Origin: Microbacterium galbinum
Lineage (GTDB): Bacteria > Actinomycetota > Actinomycetes > Actinomycetales > Microbacteriaceae
DNA: 64,000 nt
NCBI RefSeq assembly: GCF_023091225.1
Contig: NZ_JAHWXM010000001.1
Span: 186,001 to 250,000 of the forward strand
Reading direction: 5' to 3'
Positions 10,249 to 19,045 of this stretch are shown here, piece after piece. The notes beneath the pieces are model-generated. The model searched no databases. It was given only the letters and a program-made list of their open reading frames with translations, and was not told the DNA's origin. The first letter of the stretch is position 1, and the number at the start of each line of letters is the position of its first letter. Made by a program: the position numbers and the translations under genes.

Positions 10249-10503
10249 GTGTGGACGCTTTCTGTACAGGAGTGATTCGGAGTGCCGGCAGCAGAAGAGG
10301 GCTGCTGCACGACGGTCGTGAGGGAAGAACCCACACGCAAGCCAAGAAGCAACTCTACCAGCAGTCGAGCGGATCACGCGAAACGACGCCTCTCGGGTGG
10401 CGTCCGGAGTCCGACACGACGAGCCGATCGCGGAACTCGGTCGCGCGAAACGCGGTACCGGGTGCAGAATCAGGAGCACCCGACACAGACGCCAAGGAGC
10501 GAC

Positions 10504-11877
10504 ATGAGTTCTGCTTCCCGCGATACCGTTCTGCCCTCAGGTCTCCGCTGGTCCGCGGCGACGTCCGCCATCCAGATCGAAGGCTCTCCCTCCGACGGCG
10601 GGGGAGGACGCTCGATCTGGGACGATTTCGTCGATGTGCCGGGTGCGGTGCGAGACGCCTCGACGCCGCAACGCGCGTGCGACAGCTATCGGCATCCGGA
10701 GGCGGATGTCGCCCTGGTGGCGGACCTCGGCATCGACCGCTATCGCTTCTCGATTCCGTGGGCGCGGGTGCAGCCGGACGGGCGCGGCCCGGCCAGCACC
10801 GCCGCGCTCGATCACTACTCCCGCTTCGTCGATGCCCTGCTCGAGGTCGGCGCGACCCCGTTCCCGACGCTGTACCACTGGGAGATGCCGAGCGCGGTGG
10901 AGTCCGACGGCGGCTGGCTCGTCCGCGATACGGCCGAGCGCTTCGCGGACTATGCCGCGATCGTGGCGGATCGGCTCGGCGATCGGGTGACCCACTGGTA
11001 CACGCTCAACGAACCGGCGATGACCACGCTGCAGGGGTACGGCACCGGGGCGCTCGCCCCCGCACGACCGCTGCTCTTCCACGCCCTGCCGACCGTCCAC
11101 CATCAGCTCCTGGCGCACGCGTTCGCCGCCGAGGCGCTGCGTTCGCGGGGCGCGACGGCCGTCGGACTCGTCAACAACCACACCCGCGTGCTGCCGCTCA
11201 CCACATCGCGGGAAGACCTCGTGGCGGCGACCATGTACGACACGCTCCACAACGGGCTGTTCAGCGAACCCCTGCTCGCGGGTGAGTACCCCGACCTCGA
11301 GGCGTTCGGCCTGCCGCCGATGCCCGTGCTCGACGGTGAACTCGCGCGCATCGCGGGGTCGATCGACTTCTACGGCATCAACTTCTACAACCCGACGACG
11401 GTGACCGCCGCCGATCCGGCGGGACCACTGCCGTTCGAGATCGTGCCGACGCCCGAGGCACCCGTCACCGGTTTCGGCCCGGAGTGGCCGATCGTGCCCG
11501 GGGCGCTCCGCGATCTGCTCATCGACCTCCATCGGCGGCATCCGCACATGCCACCGGTGATCATCGGCGAGAACGGCGCCTCGTTCCCCGAGCCCGACGA
11601 CGCGGTCCGCGTCGACGACGCCGATCGCATCGACTACCTCGCCGATCACATCGCGGCGGTCGGCGAGGCGATGGCCGCGGGCGTTCCCGTCGAGGAGTAC
11701 ACGGTCTGGTCGCTCCTGGACAACTGGGAGTGGGCCGACGGATTCGCCCAGCGCTTCGGCCTCGTGCACGTCGATTTCACCACGGGGGAGCGCACACCCA
11801 AGGCTTCGTACGACTGGTACCGCGACGCCATCGCCCGCACGCGCACCGCAGTGGCGATCGAGCGGAGCGTGCAATGA
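10504..11877 (+). CDS. GH1 family beta-glucosidase
   Basis: The 457-residue glycoside hydrolase family 1 enzyme shows the acid/base glutamate in TLNEP (Glu170) and the nucleophile in IIGENGA (Glu356). The N-terminal [15 protein letters not shown] and C-terminal [14 protein letters not shown] are also GH1 signatures. There is no signal peptide, so it acts in the cytoplasm on imported beta-glucosides or beta-galactosides. The ATG at 10504 has AAGGAG 4-9 nt upstream. It is coupled (ATGA) to an MFS permease that probably imports its substrate. No regulator gene is adjacent. Confidence 0.93.
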   Translation: MSSASRDTVLPSGLRWSAATSAIQIEGSPSDGGGGRSIWDDFVDVPGAVRDASTPQRACDSYRHPEADVALVADLGIDRYRFSIPWARVQPDGRGPASTAALDHYSRFVDALLEVGATPFPTLYHWEMPSAVESDGGWLVRDTAERFADYAAIVADRLGDRVTHWYTLNEPAMTTLQGYGTGALAPARPLLFHALPTVHHQLLAHAFAAEALRSRGATAVGLVNNHTRVLPLTTSREDLVAATMYDTLHNGLFSEPLLAGEYPDLEAFGLPPMPVLDGELARIAGSIDFYGINFYNPTTVTAADPAGPLPFEIVPTPEAPVTGFGPEWPIVPGALRDLLIDLHRRHPHMPPVIIGENGASFPEPDDAVRVDDADRIDYLADHIAAVGEAMAAGVPVEEYTVWSLLDNWEWADGFAQRFGLVHVDFTTGERTPKASYDWYRDAIARTRTAVAIERSVQ

Positions 11878-13094
11878 CCGCGGCGACGCGGGTCGGCGCG
11901 CGATGGATGTCGCTGTTCACCCTCGCCTGGCTCGCCATCTGGACCGTGCAGCTCACGCCCGTGCAGCTCCTCCTGCCGCTGCAGCTCGACACCCCCGAAG
12001 ACGATTGGATCCGGGGAGTGGTCTCCTCGGGGCTCGTCCTCGGCATCGGCGGACTCGCGGGCATCGTCGCCGGACCGCTCGCCGGGGCGCTGTCGGATCG
12101 TGCTCGACCGGGGCGCCCTCGACGGCGTCCGTGGGCGCTGGCGGGGGTGTGGACGACCGCGGCCTTCCTGGTGCTCACCGGTTTCTCCGAGGGGCCCTGG
12201 GCGGTCGGCGGGGCGTGGGTCGGTGTATCGATCGGTGTCGCGGTGTCGTCGGCGGCCTTCACCGCGATGATCGCGGACCAACTGCCCACGACCCAGCGGG
12301 GCGCGGCATCCGCGGCCGTCGGGTCGAGTCAGGCCGTCGGGATCGTGCTGGGCGTCGGCCTCGTCGTTCTCCTCGGGCTCGACATCGTCTCGGGCTATCT
12401 GCTGCTCGCCGCCGTGATCGCGGCGGTCGGCACTGCGGTGGCCCTGCTGCTTCCCGATCCCTCCGCGTCGGAGGCCGTGCGGCCGACGACCCGCGACCGT
12501 CGGCCCCTCGCCTCGCTGCGCGATCGCGACTTCGCGTGGATGCTCGCCGGGCGCCTCGTGACCAACGTCGGCAATGCGTTGGGGACCGCGCTGTTCCTCT
12601 TCTTCCTGCTGCACGGACTCGGTCAGCCGTCGTCGACGGCGCAGGACAACCTGCTGCTGCTCATCGTCGTCTACACGCTGTTCGTGGTCGCGGCATCCGT
12701 TCTCACCGGCATCCTGTCGGACCGCACGGGCGACCGGCGCCGGCTCGCCGTGATCGCCACGGTGGTGCAGGCGGCATCCGGTGTGGCGATCGCGCTCGTG
12801 CCGACCTTCGAGATGACGATGGTCGCCGCCGCCCTCATGGGGCTCGGCTACGGCGCGTTCTCGACCGTCGGCCTCGCGTTCGCCGCCGATCTGCTGCCCG
12901 ATGAGAAGGACCACGCCCGCGATCTCGGCATCGTGAACGTCACGGCCGCTCTCGGCCAGCTGATCGGTCCGGTGCTCGGGGCGGGACTCGTGGCGCTGGT
13001 GGGAGGATTCTGGCTCGTCTTCGCCGCCGCCGCGGTGCTGTCACTCGCAGGCGGAGTGCTCACCGGCCTCGCGAGGCAGCTGCAGAGGTCATGA
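11874..13094 (+). CDS. MFS transporter, probable glycoside importer
   Basis: The 406-residue protein has about 12 hydrophobic segments and the MFS loop GALSDRARPGRPRRRPW between spans 2 and 3, with a second copy, GILSDRTGDRRR, in the C-terminal half. The start overlaps the beta-glucosidase stop as ATGA, so translation is coupled. The pairing suggests uptake of a beta-glucoside by proton symport, but the substrate is inference. The 3' end overlaps the convergent hydrolase gene by 6 bp. Confidence 0.88.
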   Translation: MTAATRVGARWMSLFTLAWLAIWTVQLTPVQLLLPLQLDTPEDDWIRGVVSSGLVLGIGGLAGIVAGPLAGALSDRARPGRPRRRPWALAGVWTTAAFLVLTGFSEGPWAVGGAWVGVSIGVAVSSAAFTAMIADQLPTTQRGAASAAVGSSQAVGIVLGVGLVVLLGLDIVSGYLLLAAVIAAVGTAVALLLPDPSASEAVRPTTRDRRPLASLRDRDFAWMLAGRLVTNVGNALGTALFLFFLLHGLGQPSSTAQDNLLLLIVVYTLFVVAASVLTGILSDRTGDRRRLAVIATVVQAASGVAIALVPTFEMTMVAAALMGLGYGAFSTVGLAFAADLLPDEKDHARDLGIVNVTAALGQLIGPVLGAGLVALVGGFWLVFAAAAVLSLAGGVLTGLARQLQRS

Positions 13095-13814
13095 GCTCTC
13101 GTTCTCGAGGGTCGCGATCGCGAGCTGCAGCACGGCGTTGAAGACGCGAGGTCGCATCGCCGTGACGAGATGCGTGGTGCGCGGTACCACGATGAGCTCG
13201 GCCTGGGGGGCCAGCGAGCAGAAGAGCGCCTCGTGGCGGCGCAGCTGGTCGTACTGGCCGTTGACGAACCAGAGCGGCAGTCGGATGCGGGCGACCGCCG
13301 CGGCGAGGTCGAGCGCCGCGAGGCTGCCCAGGGCGATGTCCTGCGCGTCGAGCGCGTAGCCGCCTGCGCCGAAGTCTTCGCGAGTATCCGGGGGGATCGT
13401 CGCGTCGAGCACACGATCCGAGAGCCAGCGTCCGCGGTCGGGTAGTGAATCCATCGCGCGCGCGAGCCAGCGATAGGCGGCGAGCCCGGCACCGACGGGC
13501 AACGCGGTGCACGACGCCGCGACGAGGCCCGCGACCGGTGTCGTCTCCCCGCCTCCGGTGTAGGCGAGAGACAGGATTCCGCCCATGGAGTGCCCGACCA
13601 GCAGCACCGGTCCGCGCGTCGCCGCATCGCGGACAGCGGCATCGATCGTGTGCAGGGCCTCGTGGAGCGTGAAGTCCTCGGCGATGCGCGTGCCGTGCCC
13701 CGGCAGGTCGACCGCGGTGTGCGCGTACCCCCGCGCGTCGAGGAACGCCTGTTGCGAACGCCACATGGTGGCCGACGTGCGGATGCCGTGCACGAAGACG
13801 ATCTGGACGCTCAC
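13089..13814 (-). CDS. Alpha/beta hydrolase
   Basis: The 241-residue protein begins MSVQIVFVHGIRTSATMW, with the HG oxyanion element, followed by VDLPGHGTR. The nucleophile elbow is GHSMG (Ser76). These place it in the alpha/beta-hydrolase fold; esterase, lipase or lactonase activity is possible and the substrate is unknown. The GTG start at 13814 lies 6 nt after a TAGGCT box. It overlaps the MFS gene at the 3' end. Confidence 0.85.
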   Translation of the reverse strand: MSVQIVFVHGIRTSATMWRSQQAFLDARGYAHTAVDLPGHGTRIAEDFTLHEALHTIDAAVRDAATRGPVLLVGHSMGGILSLAYTGGGETTPVAGLVAASCTALPVGAGLAAYRWLARAMDSLPDRGRWLSDRVLDATIPPDTREDFGAGGYALDAQDIALGSLAALDLAAAVARIRLPLWFVNGQYDQLRRHEALFCSLAPQAELIVVPRTTHLVTAMRPRVFNAVLQLAIATLENESS

Positions 13815-13820
13815 GCTCTC

Positions 13821-13826
13821 AGCCTA
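13821..13826 (-). promoter_or_regulatory. -10 box TAGGCT of the alpha/beta hydrolase gene, leaderless type
   Basis: On the minus strand TAGGCT is followed by GAGAGC and then the GTG start at 13814. Confidence 0.5.
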
Positions 13827-13855
13827 GGTGCGCAGCCCGCGCACCGCACGAGAAA

Positions 13856-13885
13856 GCGGGGCCGGTGGAAGACCACCGACCCCGC
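13856..13885 (-). terminator. Terminator of the small secreted peptide gene
   Basis: A 13-bp stem with a 4-nt loop. Its single imperfect pair is a G-U wobble only when read as minus-strand RNA, and TTTCTCG follows on that strand. It therefore serves the gene at 13905-14096. Confidence 0.75.
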
Positions 13886-13904
13886 CTGCTCGTCGCGGGG
13901 TGCG

Positions 13905-14096
13905 TCAACGCGGTCCGGGGCAGTACTTGATGCACTTGATGGGCCAAGGACCCGCACCGCCCCCACCTCCGCCGTCACCGGGATGGGTGATGTCGACGAC
14001 TGCACCTGCGGGGATCGCTGACCCCAGGGTGAGCATCGAAGCCGCCGCGACCCCGACGATCGAGTTCCGGACAGTCGTCTTCTTGTCTTTCAGCAT
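13905..14096 (-). CDS. Small secreted peptide precursor, unrecognised
   Basis: The 63-residue product has a basic N-terminus, a hydrophobic core (SIVGVAAASMLTLG) and a likely signal-peptidase site after IPAGA. The predicted mature peptide is about 31 residues: VVDITHPGD, a run of six glycines, then AGPWPIKCIKYCPGPR with two cysteines three residues apart. I do not recognise the family. An AAAGGAGGG Shine-Dalgarno precedes the ATG and terminators flank it on both sides, so it is a real, separately transcribed gene. It lies just downstream of a peptide importer operon on the same strand. It could be a signal, a toxin/bacteriocin-like peptide or a surface peptide; none is shown. Confidence 0.7.
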   Translation of the reverse strand: MLKDKKTTVRNSIVGVAAASMLTLGSAIPAGAVVDITHPGDGGGGGGAGPWPIKCIKYCPGPR

Positions 14097-14199
14097 GAGC
14101 GCCCTCCTTTGGACTCCGTCTGTGCGTGTGCGAGAAATTAATCCGAATGCGCAGCCTCGTCCAGGGGGGTTGCGCAGTGCGGATTCCCTGGGTAGACGC

Positions 14200-14235
14200 G
14201 TGTGGGGGCCGGCGATCTCTCGCCGACCCCCACAC
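14200..14235 (-). terminator. Strong hairpin after the substrate-binding protein gene
   Basis: GTGTGGGGGCCGGCG and CGCCGACCCCCACAC form a 15-bp stem around ATCTCT. The one non-Watson-Crick pair becomes G-U on the minus strand, matching termination of the transporter operon. Confidence 0.75.
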
Positions 14236-14252
14236 GATGGGTGAGTGCTAGA

Positions 14253-15959
14253 TCACTTCTCCCAGCCCACGTTCTCGACGGGCAGGAGCCCGAAGAGGTC
14301 GAGACCCGTGTAGGTCTCGGGGGTGAGGTTGGCGAGTCCCTTGGTCACCGTGCGGATCTCGGGGCCGGAGTACAGCGGCAGGATGCCCCACGTCTCCTTG
14401 ATGACCTCGGTCTCGACCTTGGTGCCCTCGGCGATCTGCTCCTCCGCGGTGGGGAGGTCGGCGACGCCCGCGATCTTCTCGTCGAGCTCCGGGGTGCCGG
14501 TGGCCGACAGGTTCAGGCCGCTGTCGGAGCAGTAGACCTGGCAGAAGTACGCGAAGCCGTAGGGGTCGCTCGACGAGAAGCCCATGAGGATGATGTCCCA
14601 GTCCTTCGTCGTCACCGTCGTCGAGAACTCCGAGCTCGGGCGCACGTCGACCGTGACCTCGACGCCGATCGCCTTGAGCTGCGCCTGGATGACCTTACCG
14701 CGGGTCTCGACGATGGGGTCGTCACCGAAGACGGGGAGGTTGACGGCGAGTCGCACGCCGTCCTTCTCGCGAACGCCGTCGCTGCCGGCGACCCATCCCG
14801 CCTCGTCCAGGATGCTGTTCGCCTCGTCGTCGTCGAACTTCCAGCCGGCCTCGCTCAGCGAGTCGACGTAGCCGTCCTGGAACGGGAAGAGGATGAGCGA
14901 GCCGGCCGGCTCCTCGGTGTAGCCCAGGCCGTTCCAGACGACCTCCTTGAGCTGCTCACGGTCGATCGCCTTCATGATCGCCTCGCGCACCTTGATGTCG
15001 GCGAGCTGCGGGCGCTCGGCGTTCAGCTGCATGAGGTTGGTGGCGGTGCGCTGGGCCTTGTAGGTGACGACGTCATCCATGTCGGCGACCTGCGCGAGGC
15101 GGTCGGACGTGCCGGTCGATGCCATGTTGATCTCGCCGGCCTTGAACGCGTTGATCTCGGCGGTATCGTCGAGCTGACGGAAGGTGACCTTGTCGAGCAG
15201 CGGCTTGTCGCCCCACCAGTCCGGGTTCGGCTCGAAGATGACCGTGCCGCCCTTGGGGTCGAACTCGGTCATCTCATAGGGGCCTGCACCCCAGTCGGGG
15301 TTCGCCTCGTTGAGGTAGCCCTCGTTGAAGAGCTCCGGCGTGTTGATGTTCGGGTTGACGAGGTGCCAGAACAGGCCGTTCGTCCAGGGGTAGACCTGGG
15401 TGAACGTCACGACGGCCTGGCGGTCGTCGGTGCCCTGCTCGACGCTCTCGATCAGCGAGTAACCGTCGGTGGAGTTGGGGACGTAGCCCTCATCCGTCGA
15501 CCGCAGCGCCTTCCAGGTCTGCTCGTAGGCGGTCCAGTCGATCGGCGTCCCGTCGTTCCAGACGGCGTCGGGGTTGATCGTGTAGGTGACGACGGTCTTG
15601 TCGTCCACGACCTCGGTGGTCCAGTCGGTCAGGTAGTTCGGGTTGGCGTATGCCTCGCCCTCCGGCGTCATGAGGATCGTCTGAGGGTTGTACCACTCCC
15701 AGAGCGTCGCGGTGTCGACCGTGGCGTCGGAGTGGTTGGCGTTCATCTGCGGCGTGATCTCACCGATGGGGAAGGTGACCTCGCCGCCCTCCTGCAGATT
15801 CTCGCGGGGCTGCGGGTTGTAGTCCGCGCCCGTGACGGCTTCGGCTTCGCCGCCGTTGTCGGTGCTACCGCCGTCGCCGCCCGATGCGCAACCGCTCATG
15901 ACGAGTGCGAGGGCGCCGCTGAGGGCGAGAGCGCCCAGCAGCTTCTGATGCCTTTTCAT
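14253..15959 (-). CDS. Oligopeptide-type ABC transporter substrate-binding lipoprotein
   Basis: The 568-residue protein is a family-5 extracellular solute-binding protein. It has a lipoprotein signal (MKRHQKLLGALALSGALAL) with lipobox LVMSGC and a Ser/Gly/acidic linker. Typical DppA/OppA-type segments follow, such as GAGPYEMTEFDPKGGTVIFEPNPDWWG and AIMKAIDREQLKEVVWNGLG. It would be anchored outside the membrane and bind peptides. It is the last gene of the importer operon, 93 nt after the ATPase gene. That gap holds an AT-rich patch (16033-16056) that could carry its own promoter. A GAAGGAG Shine-Dalgarno precedes the ATG. Confidence 0.92.
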   Translation of the reverse strand: MKRHQKLLGALALSGALALVMSGCASGGDGGSTDNGGEAEAVTGADYNPQPRENLQEGGEVTFPIGEITPQMNANHSDATVDTATLWEWYNPQTILMTPEGEAYANPNYLTDWTTEVVDDKTVVTYTINPDAVWNDGTPIDWTAYEQTWKALRSTDEGYVPNSTDGYSLIESVEQGTDDRQAVVTFTQVYPWTNGLFWHLVNPNINTPELFNEGYLNEANPDWGAGPYEMTEFDPKGGTVIFEPNPDWWGDKPLLDKVTFRQLDDTAEINAFKAGEINMASTGTSDRLAQVADMDDVVTYKAQRTATNLMQLNAERPQLADIKVREAIMKAIDREQLKEVVWNGLGYTEEPAGSLILFPFQDGYVDSLSEAGWKFDDDEANSILDEAGWVAGSDGVREKDGVRLAVNLPVFGDDPIVETRGKVIQAQLKAIGVEVTVDVRPSSEFSTTVTTKDWDIILMGFSSSDPYGFAYFCQVYCSDSGLNLSATGTPELDEKIAGVADLPTAEEQIAEGTKVETEVIKETWGILPLYSGPEIRTVTKGLANLTPETYTGLDLFGLLPVENVGWEK

Positions 15960-16052
15960 GGTTTGGTGCTCCTTCTTGTGCCGTGTCGGCCTGTGGGGAT
16001 GGGGAGAGGTTAAGCCTGTCGTGCGTCGAGGTCGATTAATCGTTGTTAACCG

Positions 16053-18113
16053 TTACCGGAAGTGGCACGCGTTCATGTGCGCGGACGACGCACCCGTCAA
16101 TGCGGGCACCTCGCCCTCGCACCGCGCCTGCTGCTCCGGCGCGAGCGTCGGGTAGAGGGGGCACCGGCTGACGAACGAGCAGCCGCGCACCTCCTCGGTC
16201 GGGCTGGGGAGATCGCCCGAGAGGACGATCCGCTCGCGCGCGCGCTCGATGTCGGGATCGGGAACGGGGATCGCCGACAGCAGTGCCTGCGTGTACGGAT
16301 GCTGCGGATCGTCGAACACGCTGTCGACGTCGCCCTCCTCGACGAAGGCGCCGAGGTACATCACCGCGACGCGATCGGCGATGTGGCGGACGACGGCGAG
16401 GTCGTGCGCCACGAAGAGGTAGGAGATCCCGAGCTTCACCTTGAGCTCGTCGAGAAGGTTGATCACACCGGCCTGGATCGACACGTCGAGCGCCGAGACG
16501 GGCTCGTCGAGCACGATGATCTTGGGGTTGGTGGCGAGGGCGCGGGCGATTCCGATGCGCTGTCGCTGTCCACCCGAGAAGGCTCCGGGGAACCGATCCG
16601 AGTGCGCCGGATCGAGACCGACGAGATCCATGAGCTCGTCGACGCGGTTGTCGGCCTCGTCTCCCTTGACGCCGATGGCGTGCAGCGGTTCGGCGATGAT
16701 GTCGGCGACGGTCATGCGCGGGTCGAGGGCGCCCATCGGGTCTTGGAACACGATCTGGATGTCGCGCCGCAGATGGCGCTCCTCGGCGCCGCGCTTGACG
16801 TCGGAGACGCTCTTGCCGCCGATGCGGATGTCGCCGTTCTCCTGCGGCACGAAGTCCATGATCTGCAGGAGGGTCGTGGACTTACCGCTGCCGGACTCCC
16901 CGACGATCGCCATCGTCTCACCCTTGCGCACGTCGAAGGTGACGCCCTTGACCGCGTGGACCGAACCCACGCGGCGCTTGACGAAGGCGCCCTTGAGCAG
17001 CGGGAACGTCTTGGTGAGATTGGTGACCTCGAGTGCGATCGGGCGTTCCTCCCGCGGGGTGCGGGTCAGCGCGCTCTCCGGGATCGGCGGCACGGGGTAG
17101 ACGGGCAGCCCACCGAGCATGCCGCCGTCGTCGATCTCGTGCGATCGGATGCACGCGGCGCGGTGCTCGCTGGACGTGCTGGTCGGCACCGGGAGCAGTT
17201 CGGGCTCCGACGCGCGGCACGCGTCGATCGCGATCGGGCATCGGGCCGCGAACGGGCAGGCGTCCGGAAGGTCGATCAGCAGTGGGGGATTGCCGTGGAT
17301 CGGGATGAGCGGTACCTTCTCGGCGGCGTCGACCCGGGGCATCGCGCCGAGGAGGCCGATCGAGTACGGCATCCGCGTGTGGTGGAAGAGCTCGCGCACC
17401 GGCGCCTGCTCGACGGCGCGTCCCGCGTACATGACGAGGACGTCGTCGGCTGTCTTGGCGACGACCCCCATATCGTGGGTGATGAGGATCACCGCGGCGC
17501 CGGTCTCGCGCTGCGCCGTGCCGAGCAGGTCGAGGATCTGCGCCTGGATCGTGACGTCGAGGGCGGTCGTGGGCTCGTCGGCGATGATCAGTTTGGGGTT
17601 GTTCGCCATGGCGATGGCGATGACCACGCGCTGGCGCATACCGCCCGAGAACTCGTGCGGGAACGCCTTCAGGCGCCGCTCCGGATTCGGGATGCCGACG
17701 AGACGGAGGAGCTCGATCGCGCGGGCCTGGGCCTCTTTCTTGCCCATGCTCTTGTGCACGGTGAGCGCTTCGACCAGCTGATCGCCGATCGTGAAGACGG
17801 GCGTCAGAGACGTGAGCGGATCCTGGAAGACCATCGACAGGCCGTTCCCACGGATCATCGACAGCTGGGCATCCGTCTTGCCGATCAGTTCCTGGCCGTC
17901 GAAGACGATCGATCCGTCGACCTTCGCGTTCTCGGTCAGCAGGCCCATGATCGCCAGCGAGGTGACGGACTTGCCCGAGCCGGACTCGCCCACGATGCTC
18001 AGCGTGCGGCCGGCTTCGAGGTCGAACGAGATGCCGCGCACCGCGTCGACGCGACCGGCCTCCGAGGGAAAACTGACGCGCAGGTCGCGGACGGAGAGGA
18101 TGGGAGCGGTCAT
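16053..18113 (-). CDS. Fused dipeptide/oligopeptide ABC transporter ATP-binding protein (two ATPase domains)
   Basis: One 686-residue chain carries two complete ATPase domains, equivalent to DppD and DppF fused. The first has GESGSGKS (42-49), signature FSGGMRQR and Walker B LIIADEPTTALD. The second has GESGSGKS (about 404-411), signature FSGGQRQR and IIVLDEPVSALD. Each ends in a Cys-containing oligo_HPY-type extension (CPFAARCPIAIDAC; CSFVSRCPLYP), typical of peptide importers. The ATG at 18113 overlaps the permease stop as ATGA. Confidence 0.95.
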   Translation of the reverse strand: MTAPILSVRDLRVSFPSEAGRVDAVRGISFDLEAGRTLSIVGESGSGKSVTSLAIMGLLTENAKVDGSIVFDGQELIGKTDAQLSMIRGNGLSMVFQDPLTSLTPVFTIGDQLVEALTVHKSMGKKEAQARAIELLRLVGIPNPERRLKAFPHEFSGGMRQRVVIAIAMANNPKLIIADEPTTALDVTIQAQILDLLGTAQRETGAAVILITHDMGVVAKTADDVLVMYAGRAVEQAPVRELFHHTRMPYSIGLLGAMPRVDAAEKVPLIPIHGNPPLLIDLPDACPFAARCPIAIDACRASEPELLPVPTSTSSEHRAACIRSHEIDDGGMLGGLPVYPVPPIPESALTRTPREERPIALEVTNLTKTFPLLKGAFVKRRVGSVHAVKGVTFDVRKGETMAIVGESGSGKSTTLLQIMDFVPQENGDIRIGGKSVSDVKRGAEERHLRRDIQIVFQDPMGALDPRMTVADIIAEPLHAIGVKGDEADNRVDELMDLVGLDPAHSDRFPGAFSGGQRQRIGIARALATNPKIIVLDEPVSALDVSIQAGVINLLDELKVKLGISYLFVAHDLAVVRHIADRVAVMYLGAFVEEGDVDSVFDDPQHPYTQALLSAIPVPDPDIERARERIVLSGDLPSPTEEVRGCSFVSRCPLYPTLAPEQQARCEGEVPALTGASSAHMNACHFR

Positions 18114-19042
18114 GCGCGGCCTCCCGCGGCAGAGGTCGGGTCGAGGGCATCGCGCAGACCGTCGGCGATCAGAGCCATCGAGATGGTGAGGAGGGTGAGC
18201 GCGGCCGCGGGGAAGTAGAACAGCCAGGGTGCGCTCGTGATGGTCGCCGAGCCGGAGCCGATGAGCGAGCCGAGAGACACGTCCGGCGCCTTCACACCGA
18301 AGCCGAGGAACGACAGGCTGGTCTCGGTCTGCACCGCGCCGACCACGCCGAGCGTGAAGTTGATGACCAGCAGCGATCCGATGTTGGGGAGCATGTGGCG
18401 CAGCACGATCCGGAATCCGGGCACGCCCATGTACTTCGCGGCGGAGATGTATTCGCGTTCGCGCAGGGAGAGGGAGAGCGTCCAGATCACGCGGGCGGGG
18501 AAGAACCAGTTGATCGCGATCATGATGACCGCGATGATCCGCCAATCGCCGCCGGCGCTGTTCGAGATCATCGCGAGGATGAGGAACGTCGGCACGACCA
18601 TGAGGAAGTGGATGACGACGAGCACGCCGCGCTCGAACACGCCACCGAAGTACGCGGCTGCCGCGCCGATGAGCGCGGAGAGCACGGTCGTTCCGATCGA
18701 CACGGCCAGGGCGATCATGAGCGACCGCTGCAGGCCGACGACGACCTGGGCGTAGAGGTCGTTGCCCGCGCCGTTCGTACCGAACCAGTGCTCGGCCGAC
18801 GGGGGCTTCGTCAGTGCGAGGAAGTCCAGTTCGATGTGGTCGTACTGCTGGAAGAGGGGGCCGATCAGGGCGAACAGCACGATGAAGACGAAGATCACCG
18901 CGCCCGCGACGGCACCGCGGTTGCGCAGGAAGCGGCGACCGTAGAGTTCGAACTTCGACATCCGCTTGCGCGGTGTGCGCACCGGGGTCGCCGGCGGGTC
19001 GTCGCCGTGGCGGAGGGGATCGGAGAGGTCTGCGATGCTCAT
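18110..19042 (-). CDS. Peptide ABC transporter permease, DppC type
   Basis: The 310-residue membrane protein has an N-terminal span (AVAGAVIFVFIVLFALIGPLF) and the BPD_transp_1 domain. The EAA loop region is REYISAAKYMGVPGFRIVLRHMLPN. It begins 3 nt after the DppB-type gene and overlaps the ATPase gene by 4 nt, so all belong to one operon. It forms the importer channel with the other permease. Confidence 0.93.
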   Translation of the reverse strand: MSIADLSDPLRHGDDPPATPVRTPRKRMSKFELYGRRFLRNRGAVAGAVIFVFIVLFALIGPLFQQYDHIELDFLALTKPPSAEHWFGTNGAGNDLYAQVVVGLQRSLMIALAVSIGTTVLSALIGAAAAYFGGVFERGVLVVIHFLMVVPTFLILAMISNSAGGDWRIIAVIMIAINWFFPARVIWTLSLSLREREYISAAKYMGVPGFRIVLRHMLPNIGSLLVINFTLGVVGAVQTETSLSFLGFGVKAPDVSLGSLIGSGSATITSAPWLFYFPAAALTLLTISMALIADGLRDALDPTSAAGGRA

Positions 19043-19045
19043 GGT

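Noticed and set aside
10282..10503. Upstream start for the beta-glucosidase gene
   Set aside because: The open upstream stretch has no GH1 similarity. ATG 10504 has AAGGAG at correct spacing and begins just before the conserved [14 protein letters not shown].
14202..16013. 603-codon plus-strand frame opposite the substrate-binding protein gene
   Set aside because: Its product is a Val/Arg/Asp/Gly-rich shadow translation. The minus strand encodes a clear lipoprotein with lipobox and family motifs.
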